DNA of 64,000 nt, taken from the NCBI RefSeq assembly GCF_010499265.1, contig NZ_JAAGSC010000037.1, positions 1 to 64,000 on the forward strand, in the 5' to 3' direction. Under the pieces are notes generated by a model. It made no database searches. It was not told the origin of the DNA and saw nothing but the letters and a program-made list of their open reading frames with translations. Both the position numbers and the translations under genes were made by a program. Shown here one piece after another: positions 16,675-26,271 of the stretch. Every line of letters begins with the position of its first letter. Position 1 is the first letter of the stretch. This DNA is from Wenzhouxiangella limi (GTDB lineage Bacteria; Pseudomonadota; Gammaproteobacteria; Xanthomonadales; Wenzhouxiangellaceae).

Positions 16675-16871
16675 CGGCAATCCACGCGCCTCAAGGCCAT
16701 CGGTGAAAATAGCTCTAAGCCTGGGCTGTTCAGGCTCATGACTTTCGCCTGGCCAGGGACGGCCACCACCGCGATCATTGCATCGATCTTGAATACTCGT
16801 CGGCGGGCAGCGCTCCTGCAGGCATTTACAATCAGCCGGTCATAGCTGACCGCATTACAGGAGAAAACAGC

Positions 16872-17027
16872 ATGGAAAACATTCGCGTCGAACATCATTC
16901 CCTGTGGGGCGGAGCCTGGTTCGCCGCCTGGCTGTTTACGCTGGGTTACCTCGACCTCGGATTTCTCAAGGGCGTGCTGGCGGTTGTTCTGTGGCCATAT
17001 TTCCTTGGCCAGGCCCTGTCAGGCTGA
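16872..17027 (+). CDS. Small membrane protein, 51 residues
   Basis: ATG at 16872 is preceded by AGGAG at 8 nt spacing, and TACAAT upstream could be a -10 element. The product starts MENIRVEHHSLWGGAWFAAW and has a Trp-rich amphipathic beginning followed by two short hydrophobic segments (WFAAWLFTLGYLDLGF and GVLAVVLWPYFLGQAL). It looks like a genuine small inner-membrane protein of a type often annotated only as hypothetical. It stands alone between the hybrid sensor and the giant secreted protein. No function is assigned. Confidence 0.65.
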   Translation: MENIRVEHHSLWGGAWFAAWLFTLGYLDLGFLKGVLAVVLWPYFLGQALSG

Positions 17028-17172
17028 CGCGCCGGGCCCAAAGCGTCAAAGTTCTTCATAAAAATCATCGAGATGCAACCTCCGGGCAAGAATCTGCAAC
17101 CTGGGTTCATTCCCTCGCGCGCCGATGTGAATCAGCATGGCGGGAGACTATTGACTGAGCTGGATACCCGCC

Positions 17173-20100
17173 ATGCGCTTGACGATTGCCGCTTTCTTTT
17201 TAGGCCTGCTGCTGTTTCCCACACAGCCGCAGGCCACGATCCGGGTGCTGGCCGGCGACGAAGTCCGTTCGTTCCGAAGCTTGGATCTGCTCGAACTCCA
17301 GGCTTATGGCACTCGCCTGGACTCACCCCTGGATGCCTTCACGCTCGATCAGGTGGCCGTCGACCGCAGCACCGTCGTGGTCGATCAGCAGCAACCCCTG
17401 GCGCTGCGATTCTCCGAGCCACAGGATCGACTGGCGATCGACGTGGAAGATCCCGCAGGCATGGCCGTGCTGGTTCTGAACCTTTACTTTGACGACCACG
17501 AGGTCGGTCGACAAGTCTTCGCGCATCGGGCCGTGCGCGGCAGCCGCGTGGCGGTGATCGAAAACGGGCGCATCGCGCTCGCCTCCGATGAACCCTTCAA
17601 CCGCATCGAACTGCGCCGCATCGATCCCAATCCCGATGCCCCGCAGCTGCGCGTGCTCTCACTGGGTCTGCCCGAGACCGACTTTTCCCTGCGCGCCAGC
17701 GCAATCGCCCGCAGCAACACCGGCGCCCTGGCCTGCATCATTCCGCTGGGCGTGGCCTACAACCTGAGTTTCTTCATCAGCCTGACGCCGTTCCCCGCAG
17801 CGGTGGCCGCCGGGCGCGCGGCCTATGCGGCCAACCTGGGACTGAAGTTCTGCAAACCCAGCCTCAATGCACCCAACGACATTGAGCGCCGTGCGTCGGC
17901 CGGGCAATGCGAGGTCGAATTCGAGCAGCCACACATGGCCTTCAAGTACTCCGATGCGTTGGGCATCCCGATCGAGACCCAGAGCGACTGGGGTGAGCTC
18001 GGCACGCCACGCATGACCCACCACAACACCGATGTCGACGTCGTGCTGCTGGCCGGCAATCCGCGTCCGCCGGCAGCCCGATTCACCGATCTCGATTTCT
18101 TCCTCTCCAGCGCCTCCTTCGATGCCAGCGACAGGATCTACGAGCGTTGCCAAGATGACGGCAGCGTGCGCTACAGCCAGTTCGAGGGCGCAGGCCCGCT
18201 GTACGAGTGCCCGTACAACATCGGCCGGACGCTCTCTTTCCCGGTCGGCGACAACACCGTGGTCTGGCGGGCCAGTCCGCGGGTCAGCCCGGTCGATCTG
18301 CTCGATATCGCGATTCCCGGCATTCCGCCGGGCGCCAAGACCGATCCCTGGGTGACGATCCTGTTCAACATCTGGCGCGAGACCTGGCTGCAGGTGCTGG
18401 ATGTACAGATCGACGGCTGGCGTTTGCCCAATGCCCAGACGGACCTGCAGCGGGTGCGGATCTTCGACGAGATCCCGCCGACCATCACGCCTATGCCCGG
18501 CAGCAACGGCAATGCCGTCGCCGAGCCGGTCGGCGGCGTGCTGCACGTAACCATCGAAGCCGATGAGATCGGCGGAGTATCGCGGCGGCGCTATGAGAAC
18601 ATCCTGCGCTCGTTCCTGAATGTCACGGATGCCTGCGATCGCGACACCACCCTCGGCGTCAGCTTCCCGAACCCGGAGCTCAGAACCTTCTGGCCGGTCA
18701 GCACCGACACGGAGGACAACGCGTTCTTCGTGACCTGGACCGCGCGAGATCCAGGCCCGAACCTGGCCGGCAACCCCAACGAAACCGTGACCACGATGCG
18801 CATCGAGGTGCTGGACCGCCAGCCGCCGACCCTGGTGCCGCCACCGGATATCGTCGAGATCGATTCGACCCAGGTCAGCGATCTCGGCCAGCCGGCGCTT
18901 TTCGATCTTGTGGATCTGAGTCCGCAGGTGAGCAACGATGCCGATCTGCCGCTGGGCCTGGGGCTGCATGAAGTGACCTGGACCGCCTTGGATGCGGCTG
19001 GGAATTCATCGCAGGCGGTCCAGATCGTCAATATCAAGGCATCCAACATCCCGCCCGTGGCCCTGGCCCAGACCGGACCATCCCGCCCCGATGCGATCTC
19101 GTTCGAGCCGACGCCGATTCGCTTGCAGGGGAATGACCCCGACGGCGACCTGCTGCGTTTCAAGATCGAGGACCGGCCCGAGAATGGCTTCTTTGTCGCG
19201 CCGCTGTATCCGTACTTCATCGAGGATTTCCGCGTCGAGCAGTCGATCACGGATGCCGAACTGCTGGCCATCTGCACCAACGGCGAGGGAAACGATCGCA
19301 ATTTCCACCTCGAGTTCCCGTCCGAGCCGGAGTACCTGAGCGTCACCGACGACGGCCGCACCTATGTGGTCGACAAAGGCTATATCGACTGCAGGGCCGG
19401 GTCGCCGGTCACGCTCCAGCGCAAAGGCCGGATCGCGGTGTTCAGCAACGACGGCGCTCTGCTCAACGCCCGCAACATCGACGCCGATCAGTTGCGCGAT
19501 GTGATCCTCGATCCCGGCCGCGATCGGGTCTATCTGACCTCACGTGCCAGCAGCGGGCAGTCCGGGTTCCGAGTCTACGACCTCGACCTCCAGCTGCAGG
19601 TCCAGTATCGGCTGCAGAACATGGATTTCCGCGACGGTGGCAACTGCAGCCTGCCGCAGGTCCCGCAGGCCGGCAACGATATCTACAATGCCAACAGCAT
19701 CGTCGTTGACGGCAATTCGCTGATCTACATCCTCAACAACGCGGGCGCCATTCTGGTGCTGGATGGCACCCTGCCGCCTGACTTCGATTGCGCGGTCACG
19801 CCCAACTGCTCGCACACACCGACCTGCCTCGGCACGCTCAATGATGATCCGAGCTTCAATGGGCAGGGCAACGAGCTGGCCGTGGACGCCGATGGGCGTA
19901 TCGTGGCCGGACGCAACAGCCGCCTGTATCGCTACACGCCGTCTTACATTGGCGGCGATGGTCTGGCCTATCCGGGCGAGTTGGAGGGCTGGCTGGGCCG
20001 CTGCGATATCGATCTGGCGCCGGGTGATCAGGCGGTCTGTAATGTCGCCAATCGCCGGACACTGGGCTTCTCCTGCACCGACGACATTTGCCAGGTCGAC

Positions 20101-22707
20101 GAGAGCTTCTCCCCCGAAGAACAGGCCATCTGCGGGGATCTCGGGATCGGCGGCTGGCCGAGCTGGGGCTGTCGCCCCGGCCAGTTCCGAGGCACGCCGG
20201 CGCTGGACATCGCCCCCGACGGTACGATCTACGTGGCCGATGGCGGCAATGCGCGGATCCAGCGCTTCTCCACCGACGGCTTCTTCGCCGGTCAGGCCAG
20301 GTCCACCGGCACGGGTTCGGGTTTCGTCGTCGGCGACTTCGGCAGCCCACGCAATGTCTCGGTCAATTCCAGCCGCTTCTACATTCTCGACCCGACCACC
20401 AATCTGCTGCATATCTCGCTGCTGACGCCCTTTGTCGAGATCGGCGACGACTATGCCGATCTGGTCTACCAATCGACCAACCAGTTCGCCTGCGAAAACA
20501 GCGCCGACTGCATCGACCGCTTCAGCTTCCGGGTCAGTGACGGCGTGCGCGATCCGCTCACCGATCAGCCCGAAGTCAGCGCGCCGGCCGAGGTCGAGGT
20601 CGAGGTCAGCCGCAACTTCCGCGCGCCGTTTGCCAACTCAGGTCTCAGCGTGGTGGTGATGGAAGACCAGCCGACGCCCGTTCCGCTGGACGGCAGCGAT
20701 CCGGATCCGCTGGATACCCTGAGCTATGTCGTCGTCGAGGCGCCGGAAAAGGGCGAGGTCGTGATCAACGGCCAGAATGCGAGCTACGTGCCGAGGGCCG
20801 ACGCCTTCGGTGCGGACAGCTTCAGCTTCGCCGTCAGCGACGGCGTCGAGACCTCCGCGCCCGAGACCGTCCAGCTTGAGATCATCGAAATCAACGACGC
20901 GCCGATCATCAGCCTGCCCGACGCGCCCATCGAGGGCGGTACAGGCTACCGGGTTCAACTCGACCTGGCCTTCCGCGACCCCGACCCGGACGAAAACCAC
21001 ACCGTGGTCATCGACTGGGGCGACGGCACGGTCGAGACCGAGGGCGACTTCGATGCCGACGGCCAACCGACCGGGCCGATCCTCAGTCACGGCGGCACCG
21101 ACTCGGGACGAATCACCGCCGATCACATCTACCTGAGCGCCGGCAACAGGACCGCCGAGGTCTGCGTAACCGATCGCCTGCAGCCCGGACCCGGCGACAC
21201 CGAGATCCCGACACCGGGGCTGTCGCTGATGACCTGCGAGGACATTGCTTTCACGATTGCCGACGGTATCGATCTGGCCTTGAGCGCCACGCCGTCCGCC
21301 GATGCGGCCTTGCCGACCCAGTTCGTCAGCTACCAGTTCCAGGTTGAAAACCGCCTGCCGGATGCAGGTCTGGGGCTCACTGCGACCGGCATGCAGCTGG
21401 CCATTCGCTTAGGCTCAGGCTTCGATGAGGCCAGCATCATGACGCCGGCCGGCTGTGTTCGGGATCGTTATTGGCTCGACTGCAGCATCGGCAATCTGTC
21501 GCCGGGCCAGACGACCAGCTTCAGCATCACCGCCCAGGTCGGCGCCGACACGCCCTCCGGCACGCTGCTGGTGAGCGAGGCCGAAGCGGTGCTTGACCAG
21601 ACGTCGATCAATCCCAGGCTGGAGCTGCTGCTGACCACGCCGGTCTCGCGCCCGGCCGATTTCCAGGTCGGGGCTGCCGGCGATGCGCTCAAGGACCTGC
21701 CGGACGCCAATCCGGGCGACGGGGTCTGCGCGAGTGCCGATGGCGTCTGTACGCTGCGTGCGGCCCTGGAGGAGGCGGATGCCTCGGCCATACCGAAGGT
21801 CATTGCCCTTGGGAACGGTCGCTTCGTGCTCGACGACCCCCTTCGGATCGCGGGTGATGTCGTCCTGCTCGGCAATGGTCCGGACAAGAGCTTCATCCAT
21901 GGTGCGCGTCTGTTTACCGTGACCGGCACCAACCTGAGAATGGAAGGAATCAGTGTCTCGGGTGGCGGGCTCAGGGCCGCGCCGGCTGATTCGCTGACCT
22001 TGCGCCGGATGCGGTTCACCGGCAACGAGATCATCTCGAGCTTCGGCGGGGCGATCCAGACCAATGCCGCCACCATCGATATTCGCGACACCACCTTCGA
22101 CAACAACTTGAGTACGGTCGATGGCGGGACGCTGATGTGCTTATCCTGCAGCGGTGTGATGGAAAACGTCACCGTCACCGGCGGCAGCGGCGGCGGCCTG
22201 ACCTTCACCGGCAGTGGCGAGGTCGGACTGAAACACCTGACCATCGTCGGCACCGGCGGCGGCTCCGGCTGGGAATCGCCCTTCGGCGCGGCACTGCACG
22301 TCTACGACGACATGAACGTCACCATCGCCAATTCGGTGCTGGCCGACAACTACGCCACCGGCAACGCCGTCAATTGTGCGGTGTCGTCGAATGCCAACCT
22401 GGTCTCACTCGGCAACAACGCCTTCGCCGATCTGACCGGCTGCGACCTCACGCCGCTGGCAAGCGACCTGCTGATAGCCTCTGCTGAACTCGAACCGCTG
22501 GCCGCCGGCCTGGACGGCCTGCCGGTCAGACGACCGCGTGTCGACAGCCCGCTCGTCGATGCGTTTAATGACGCCAGTTGCCTGGCCGCTGATGCCCGCG
22601 GCATTACCCGGCCCCGCGACGGTAATGACGACGGCATCGCCTGGTGCGACATGGGCGCAGTTGAACGCCGGACCAACCGGATTTTCCGCGATCGATTCGG
22701 CCCCTGA
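17173..22707 (+). CDS. Giant secreted multidomain protein (NHL propeller, Ig-like, CSLREA/beta-helix)
   Basis: An 1844-residue exported protein. After the signal peptide (MRLTIAAFFLGLLLFP) come a Cys-containing N-terminal region, HYR/Ig-like domains (about 480-640), an NHL-type beta-propeller (about 650-1120, e.g. TIYVADGGNARIQRFSTDGFF), cadherin/Ig-like domains (SFSFAVSDG...), a PKD-like VVIDWGDGTVE unit, a DUF11-like domain, a CSLREA-type segment (GDGVCASADGVCTLRAALEE) and a right-handed beta-helix. It ends DMGAVERRTNRIFRDRFGP. The IF-x-D-x-F tail recurs on secreted proteins of related bacteria and may be an export or sorting signal. Probably a surface or adhesion protein. Confidence 0.85.
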   Translation: MRLTIAAFFLGLLLFPTQPQATIRVLAGDEVRSFRSLDLLELQAYGTRLDSPLDAFTLDQVAVDRSTVVVDQQQPLALRFSEPQDRLAIDVEDPAGMAVLVLNLYFDDHEVGRQVFAHRAVRGSRVAVIENGRIALASDEPFNRIELRRIDPNPDAPQLRVLSLGLPETDFSLRASAIARSNTGALACIIPLGVAYNLSFFISLTPFPAAVAAGRAAYAANLGLKFCKPSLNAPNDIERRASAGQCEVEFEQPHMAFKYSDALGIPIETQSDWGELGTPRMTHHNTDVDVVLLAGNPRPPAARFTDLDFFLSSASFDASDRIYERCQDDGSVRYSQFEGAGPLYECPYNIGRTLSFPVGDNTVVWRASPRVSPVDLLDIAIPGIPPGAKTDPWVTILFNIWRETWLQVLDVQIDGWRLPNAQTDLQRVRIFDEIPPTITPMPGSNGNAVAEPVGGVLHVTIEADEIGGVSRRRYENILRSFLNVTDACDRDTTLGVSFPNPELRTFWPVSTDTEDNAFFVTWTARDPGPNLAGNPNETVTTMRIEVLDRQPPTLVPPPDIVEIDSTQVSDLGQPALFDLVDLSPQVSNDADLPLGLGLHEVTWTALDAAGNSSQAVQIVNIKASNIPPVALAQTGPSRPDAISFEPTPIRLQGNDPDGDLLRFKIEDRPENGFFVAPLYPYFIEDFRVEQSITDAELLAICTNGEGNDRNFHLEFPSEPEYLSVTDDGRTYVVDKGYIDCRAGSPVTLQRKGRIAVFSNDGALLNARNIDADQLRDVILDPGRDRVYLTSRASSGQSGFRVYDLDLQLQVQYRLQNMDFRDGGNCSLPQVPQAGNDIYNANSIVVDGNSLIYILNNAGAILVLDGTLPPDFDCAVTPNCSHTPTCLGTLNDDPSFNGQGNELAVDADGRIVAGRNSRLYRYTPSYIGGDGLAYPGELEGWLGRCDIDLAPGDQAVCNVANRRTLGFSCTDDICQVDESFSPEEQAICGDLGIGGWPSWGCRPGQFRGTPALDIAPDGTIYVADGGNARIQRFSTDGFFAGQARSTGTGSGFVVGDFGSPRNVSVNSSRFYILDPTTNLLHISLLTPFVEIGDDYADLVYQSTNQFACENSADCIDRFSFRVSDGVRDPLTDQPEVSAPAEVEVEVSRNFRAPFANSGLSVVVMEDQPTPVPLDGSDPDPLDTLSYVVVEAPEKGEVVINGQNASYVPRADAFGADSFSFAVSDGVETSAPETVQLEIIEINDAPIISLPDAPIEGGTGYRVQLDLAFRDPDPDENHTVVIDWGDGTVETEGDFDADGQPTGPILSHGGTDSGRITADHIYLSAGNRTAEVCVTDRLQPGPGDTEIPTPGLSLMTCEDIAFTIADGIDLALSATPSADAALPTQFVSYQFQVENRLPDAGLGLTATGMQLAIRLGSGFDEASIMTPAGCVRDRYWLDCSIGNLSPGQTTSFSITAQVGADTPSGTLLVSEAEAVLDQTSINPRLELLLTTPVSRPADFQVGAAGDALKDLPDANPGDGVCASADGVCTLRAALEEADASAIPKVIALGNGRFVLDDPLRIAGDVVLLGNGPDKSFIHGARLFTVTGTNLRMEGISVSGGGLRAAPADSLTLRRMRFTGNEIISSFGGAIQTNAATIDIRDTTFDNNLSTVDGGTLMCLSCSGVMENVTVTGGSGGGLTFTGSGEVGLKHLTIVGTGGGSGWESPFGAALHVYDDMNVTIANSVLADNYATGNAVNCAVSSNANLVSLGNNAFADLTGCDLTPLASDLLIASAELEPLAAGLDGLPVRRPRVDSPLVDAFNDASCLAADARGITRPRDGNDDGIAWCDMGAVERRTNRIFRDRFGP

Positions 22708-22863
22708 ACGGATGAGGTGCCCCATTCAGACCAGCAAATTTCGGGAACCAGCGTCAAGCGCCGAGTGCGAAGTGGGCAGGCTTGGTCGTCGAATTTGGCC
22801 ATCGCATCTTCCTTGCTGCGGGGTTTCTCTCCGCCGCCATCCTGATTTCGCTACACTGGCCTG

Positions 22864-23058
22864 ATGCAAGACCTACGCACTAACGCCCGCCCTGAGCAGG
22901 AGCATGACCCATCGCTGATTCGATGGTTTTCCAGCCTGTCGCCGGACCAGCGCTTGGCGGAACTGGAATCGCGCGTTGCCTTCTTCCACGCCCTCAAGGT
23001 AAGTCATGACCCCGAGCTTTCGCGAGATTCTGGAAGTTCTCAACCAACATCAGGTTGA
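22864..23058 (+). CDS. Small protein paired with the downstream nucleotidyltransferase
   Basis: A 64-residue protein with the core DPSLIRWFSSLSPDQRLAEL, which I recognise as the usual short partner encoded directly before DUF6036-type nucleotidyltransferases. The gene overlaps the next one by 53 bp in a different frame, so the last about 17 residues are constrained by the overlap. The pair is arranged like a two-gene toxin-antitoxin unit, but no activity is established. TACACT just upstream may be the -10. Confidence 0.6.
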   Translation: MQDLRTNARPEQEHDPSLIRWFSSLSPDQRLAELESRVAFFHALKVSHDPELSRDSGSSQPTSG

Positions 23059-23488
23059 GTTCATCGTTGTTGGCGGAGTGGCCGCCGTGATTCACGGTGC
23101 GCCTACAACGACTTTCGACCTTGACACCTTGGTCCGGGTGAACAGGGACAACGCCGAAAGACTGTCCAAGGCCTTGGCCCTCCTCGAAGCTCGATTTCGT
23201 GAGCACCGGGAGGTCATTCGTCCCTCAACCGAAGACATTCTTGCTGGCGGTCACCTTTTGTTGATGACGCGTGCGGGGCCTCTGGATATTCTGGGGTTTA
23301 TCGGCGAGAACCAGCGCTACGAGGATCTGCTCGATGCTTCGTTGGAAGTCAGAATGAATGTCGGGTCGTTGATGGTACTTGGACTGGAGGCACTGATCGC
23401 GGAAAAAAAGCGGATGGGGCGGACCAAAGACAGCGCGGCTGTCGAATTGCTTGAGGAAGTTTTGCAGCGTCGCGAACAGCACGATTAA
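23006..23488 (+). CDS. Nucleotidyltransferase-fold protein (DUF6036/AbiEii-like)
   Basis: A 160-residue protein with the minimal nucleotidyltransferase signature: VEFIVVGGVAAVIHGAP (the GG turn) and TTFDLDTLVRV (the D-x-D metal pair), then VRPSTEDILAGGHLLLMT and a C-terminal helix ALIAEKKRMGRTKDSAAVELL. Family relatives include AbiEii/MenT-type toxins that modify tRNA or other targets, and uncharacterised antitoxin-like NTases. It overlaps a short partner gene by 53 bp, which suggests a stoichiometric two-component unit. Confidence 0.75.
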   Translation: MTPSFREILEVLNQHQVEFIVVGGVAAVIHGAPTTTFDLDTLVRVNRDNAERLSKALALLEARFREHREVIRPSTEDILAGGHLLLMTRAGPLDILGFIGENQRYEDLLDASLEVRMNVGSLMVLGLEALIAEKKRMGRTKDSAAVELLEEVLQRREQHD

Positions 23489-23600
23489 GCAAGCTTGATG
23501 AACGACATGCCGACTTCCCTAAAGCGCCCGCGGCGCGGTGCAGGAATCCGGCGACCATTCCATCTGACGGTTCCCGCAAACCTTGCCATGATGGCATGCC

Positions 23601-23756
23601 TCAGTCCTGCAGCCAGCCGCGCGGCCCCATCACTTGCTCGAGGATCGCATGCCAGGCTTCGGAGTCGCTGATACCCAGAATCACGACCACCGCGGCCATC
23701 ATCAGAGCCATCCCGAGGGCGGTAGCGATAGAACGCATCGCGCTTGTCAATGTCAT
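23601..23756 (-). CDS. Possible small membrane protein, 51 residues
   Basis: A minus-strand frame beginning MTLTSAMRSIATALGMALMM has one clear hydrophobic helix (ALGMALMMAAVVVILGI), followed by SDSEAWHAILEQVMGPRGWL and a stop. No strong Shine-Dalgarno is visible before ATG 23756, so the call rests on the helix, codon pattern and clean length. An overlapping longer frame in another phase is Arg/Gly-rich and looks like noise. Function unknown. Confidence 0.4.
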   Translation of the reverse strand: MTLTSAMRSIATALGMALMMAAVVVILGISDSEAWHAILEQVMGPRGWLQD

Positions 23757-23967
23757 TGGCGTTGGTCAAGTCATGTACTCCGAATAGGCTGACGAAGACC
23801 CGGCGGTGAGCAATGGGCGAACGCTATCTGCATGGTCCACTTTTTCCATGACAACCCGTGTGGCTGGGAAGAATCATTGTGCAACGCGGCGGTGGCAACC
23901 AGCGCCTTGATGGTGCCCAGCACCGGATGGCACGCCGCCGCAGCCAGCTGGGCCAAGCGCCCGTTTA

Positions 23968-24180
23968 TCAGCCCATTCTGGGGCGCTCACCCAGCAAACG
24001 CGCCGGCAGCAAGATCAGCCCGCGCAGGAAGGCGAATACGCCCTCAAAAGCAATGCCGATGAGACGGAACGGCAGGCTGATCAGCCAGACCAGGGGCCAG
24101 ATCATCAGCACCAGCAAGGCCAGCGGCCAGGCCAGCACAAACAGGATGCACCAGCCAATCAACAGGCCAAAGGTCTTCAT
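23968..24180 (-). CDS. Small multi-pass membrane protein, 70 residues
   Basis: From ATG 24180 the protein is MKTFGLLIGWCILFVLAWPL and continues as two or three hydrophobic segments, ending GLILLPARLLGERPRMG. The start overlaps the stop of the upstream epimerase gene by 4 bp (ATGA), so the two are translationally coupled. The region 23770..23967 downstream is without a convincing gene. No named family is recognised. Confidence 0.7.
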   Translation of the reverse strand: MKTFGLLIGWCILFVLAWPLALLVLMIWPLVWLISLPFRLIGIAFEGVFAFLRGLILLPARLLGERPRMG

Positions 24181-25328
24181 GACCAGGCTCGCAGGGCGGC
24201 CAGGGCTTCGGCTTCGCGCTCGGCGCTGATACCGGCCCGGATTTCGGCCTGGCGTTCCCGGGGCTGTGCGCGGAACCACTCCAGCGTGGCGGCGACGGTG
24301 TCGGCGAAGGGACGGAAGGTCATGCCAGCGGCGATGGCTTTGGCGTTGGACCAGGTACTGAAACCCGCGTACTCGCCCTGGCTCGGGATCCAGACCGGCA
24401 TGTCCGACCACGGATTGATGCCCTGCTCGGCCAGGAACTCAGCCGGGGCCCAGTTGAGTTCGGCGGCCACGCCGGTCACGGCACGAATGCCGTGGAGCAT
24501 GGCATCGAAGCTCAACGTATAGTCCGGCCCGGCGGCGTTGAACGCCCCGCCGGCCTGCGCTTCGGCCATGCGGATCGTGAACTCCGCGAGATCGCGCGCA
24601 TCGATGATCTGGACCGGATCACTGCCGTCGCCGGGCGCCAGCACCTGGCCGCCACGGGCTAAGCGCTGCGGCCAGTAGGTGAAGCGATCGGTCTGGTCGC
24701 CCGGCCCGACGATCAGGGTCGGCCGGATGATGGTGTGCTGGTCCGGGAACCAGCGCGCGACCTCGCGCTCGGACTCCGCCTTGAGCGGTCCGTAAAGACC
24801 CATATTGGCGCGCAGCGTTTCCATGGTCTCGGCCATCGCGTCCTCGCCGGTGTAGGGGAGGATCGCTGCCGTTTCATCCGCTCCGGGCAAGGCATTGGAG
24901 GCATACACCGATAAAGTCGAGGTAAAGACGTAGTGCCCGACATTGCCCTGCAACACCTGTCCCGCATCGCGCACCCAGAACGGCAGGGTGGTTGGATTGT
25001 CGATGCAGACATCCCACTGCCGGTCCTTTAGCGCGTCAAGATTGCCTTCGTTGCGATCACCCACCAGCTCTTCGACCGGACCCGGCCAGTCCAGCGAGCG
25101 GTTGCCGCGGTTGAAGATCGTGACCCGGTGCCCGCGGGCCAGGGCATATCGGACCTGGAAGGGGCCGGTGAAACCGGTACCGCCCAGAATCAGGATACTC
25201 AGCGGCCGATCGGCTTTGGCGATCGCGCCTTGCTCCTTCGCCATCACGCGCGATCCCAGGCTGGACAGCGCCACCGCGCCCAGTCCCAGGCCACTGAGTT
25301 TCAAAAGGTCTCTTCGTGTCTGGCCCAT
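24177..25328 (-). CDS. Tat-exported NAD-dependent epimerase/dehydratase family protein
   Basis: From ATG 25328: a Tat signal MGQTRRDLLKLSGLGLGAVA, then an extended short-chain dehydrogenase fold with the Rossmann glycine motif ILILGGTGFTG, a VFTSTLSVYA catalytic Ser/Tyr region (YxxxK is replaced by Y-G-P-L-K in LYGPLKAESE) and RPTLIVGPGDQTDR. Exported members of this family with a twin-arginine signal are common and uncharacterised. ATG 25382 adds 18 residues ahead of the signal and is less likely. Cotranscribed with the 70-residue membrane protein. Confidence 0.82.
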   Translation of the reverse strand: MGQTRRDLLKLSGLGLGAVALSSLGSRVMAKEQGAIAKADRPLSILILGGTGFTGPFQVRYALARGHRVTIFNRGNRSLDWPGPVEELVGDRNEGNLDALKDRQWDVCIDNPTTLPFWVRDAGQVLQGNVGHYVFTSTLSVYASNALPGADETAAILPYTGEDAMAETMETLRANMGLYGPLKAESEREVARWFPDQHTIIRPTLIVGPGDQTDRFTYWPQRLARGGQVLAPGDGSDPVQIIDARDLAEFTIRMAEAQAGGAFNAAGPDYTLSFDAMLHGIRAVTGVAAELNWAPAEFLAEQGINPWSDMPVWIPSQGEYAGFSTWSNAKAIAAGMTFRPFADTVAATLEWFRAQPRERQAEIRAGISAEREAEALAALRAWS

Positions 25329-25560
25329 GTCATGTTCCGAAGTCGAGGTCGATTGTCTTAATCTGCCACGGGCGAACGGCAAAGGTAAATGGGACTAATG
25401 GCAGGGGCACGGCGATGGCGAACCTTGGCAGGACCGCATTCACTGACATTCGGGGCGAGTTGGGATCAAAAGAATCAGCCATCAACCGGAAGTCGCCTGG
25501 ACCGTCCGGAGCCGCAGTCCATCAGCTTTACCTTCAGTCACCCGGCCCGGCCTCTACTGC

Positions 25561-26208
25561 TTAAGCCAGATGACCGGTCTTGACCCAGATCAGCGTTTCC
25601 TGCTCCACCCAGGGCTGGTGAACGCTGCCGTGCGGTGAGCGAATCCAGCTGCCGGCCGGGTAGCGGCCGTGTTCATCAATGAATTCGCCTGATATCACCA
25701 GGATCTCTTCGCCACCGTGGTGGCGATGGGCCTGGAAATGCTCGCCGGCCGGCCATTTCACCAGAGCCACGTGCTCGGTCCTGAAGGCGTGCAGGGACAT
25801 CACCTCCAGCCCACCGATGCCGGGCTGCCAGGTTTTATTTTTAGTATCGATGCGAACCGTGGCCTGATCTTCGGGCTGCATTTGATGGAGTTTGACGAAC
25901 AGCGTGCAGCCGCTTTCGCTGAACGGTGCATGGCTGCTGCCAGGCGGATTGCGCAGGTAGGTGCCGGGACCGTAGTCGCCAGTTTCGTCCGAAAAGATGC
26001 CGTCCAGCACCAGGATTTCCTCACCCAGTGGATGCTCGTGCCGGTCAAAAGCGGCCCCGGCCTCGTAGCGCACGAAACTGGTCGCATGACCGCGCTCGGC
26101 ATCCTCACGGGCCAGCGGCTTGCGCAGTACCCCGCTGGACGGGCTGGGCAGCCAGTCCAGGGCATTGGCATCAAGGACAACGCGCTCACCGAATTGCATG
26201 TTGAGCAT
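25561..26208 (-). CDS. Double-cupin protein, ChrR-like
   Basis: A 215-residue protein from ATG 26208, preceded by AAGGAG at good spacing. It has two cupin repeats: RYEAGAAFDRHEHPLGEEILVLDG with SDETGDYGPGTYLRNPPGS, and KWPAGEHFQAHRHHGGEEILVISG with DEHGRYPAGSWIRSPHGS. Each has the H-x-H and E metal ligands. This matches the anti-ECFsigma ChrR cupin domain, but the zinc-binding anti-sigma N-terminus is absent, so it is probably a stand-alone metal-dependent cupin (sensor, dioxygenase or isomerase). Confidence 0.82.
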   Translation of the reverse strand: MLNMQFGERVVLDANALDWLPSPSSGVLRKPLAREDAERGHATSFVRYEAGAAFDRHEHPLGEEILVLDGIFSDETGDYGPGTYLRNPPGSSHAPFSESGCTLFVKLHQMQPEDQATVRIDTKNKTWQPGIGGLEVMSLHAFRTEHVALVKWPAGEHFQAHRHHGGEEILVISGEFIDEHGRYPAGSWIRSPHGSVHQPWVEQETLIWVKTGHLA

Positions 26209-26271
26209 GTCAGTGCTCCTTAAAAAGCGAGGCCGAAGTCTACCCGAACCCCGTGCAGGCATGATCCGGGA

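Noticed and set aside
16718..16736. AGCCTG-N7-CAGGCT hairpin after the hybrid sensor as a terminator
   Set aside because: The stem is 6 bp and the following bases (CATGACTTTCG) lack a run of T.
12718..22707. Hybrid sensor directly controlling the giant secreted protein
   Set aside because: They are same-strand and close but separated by an independent small gene, and no shared operator could be seen.
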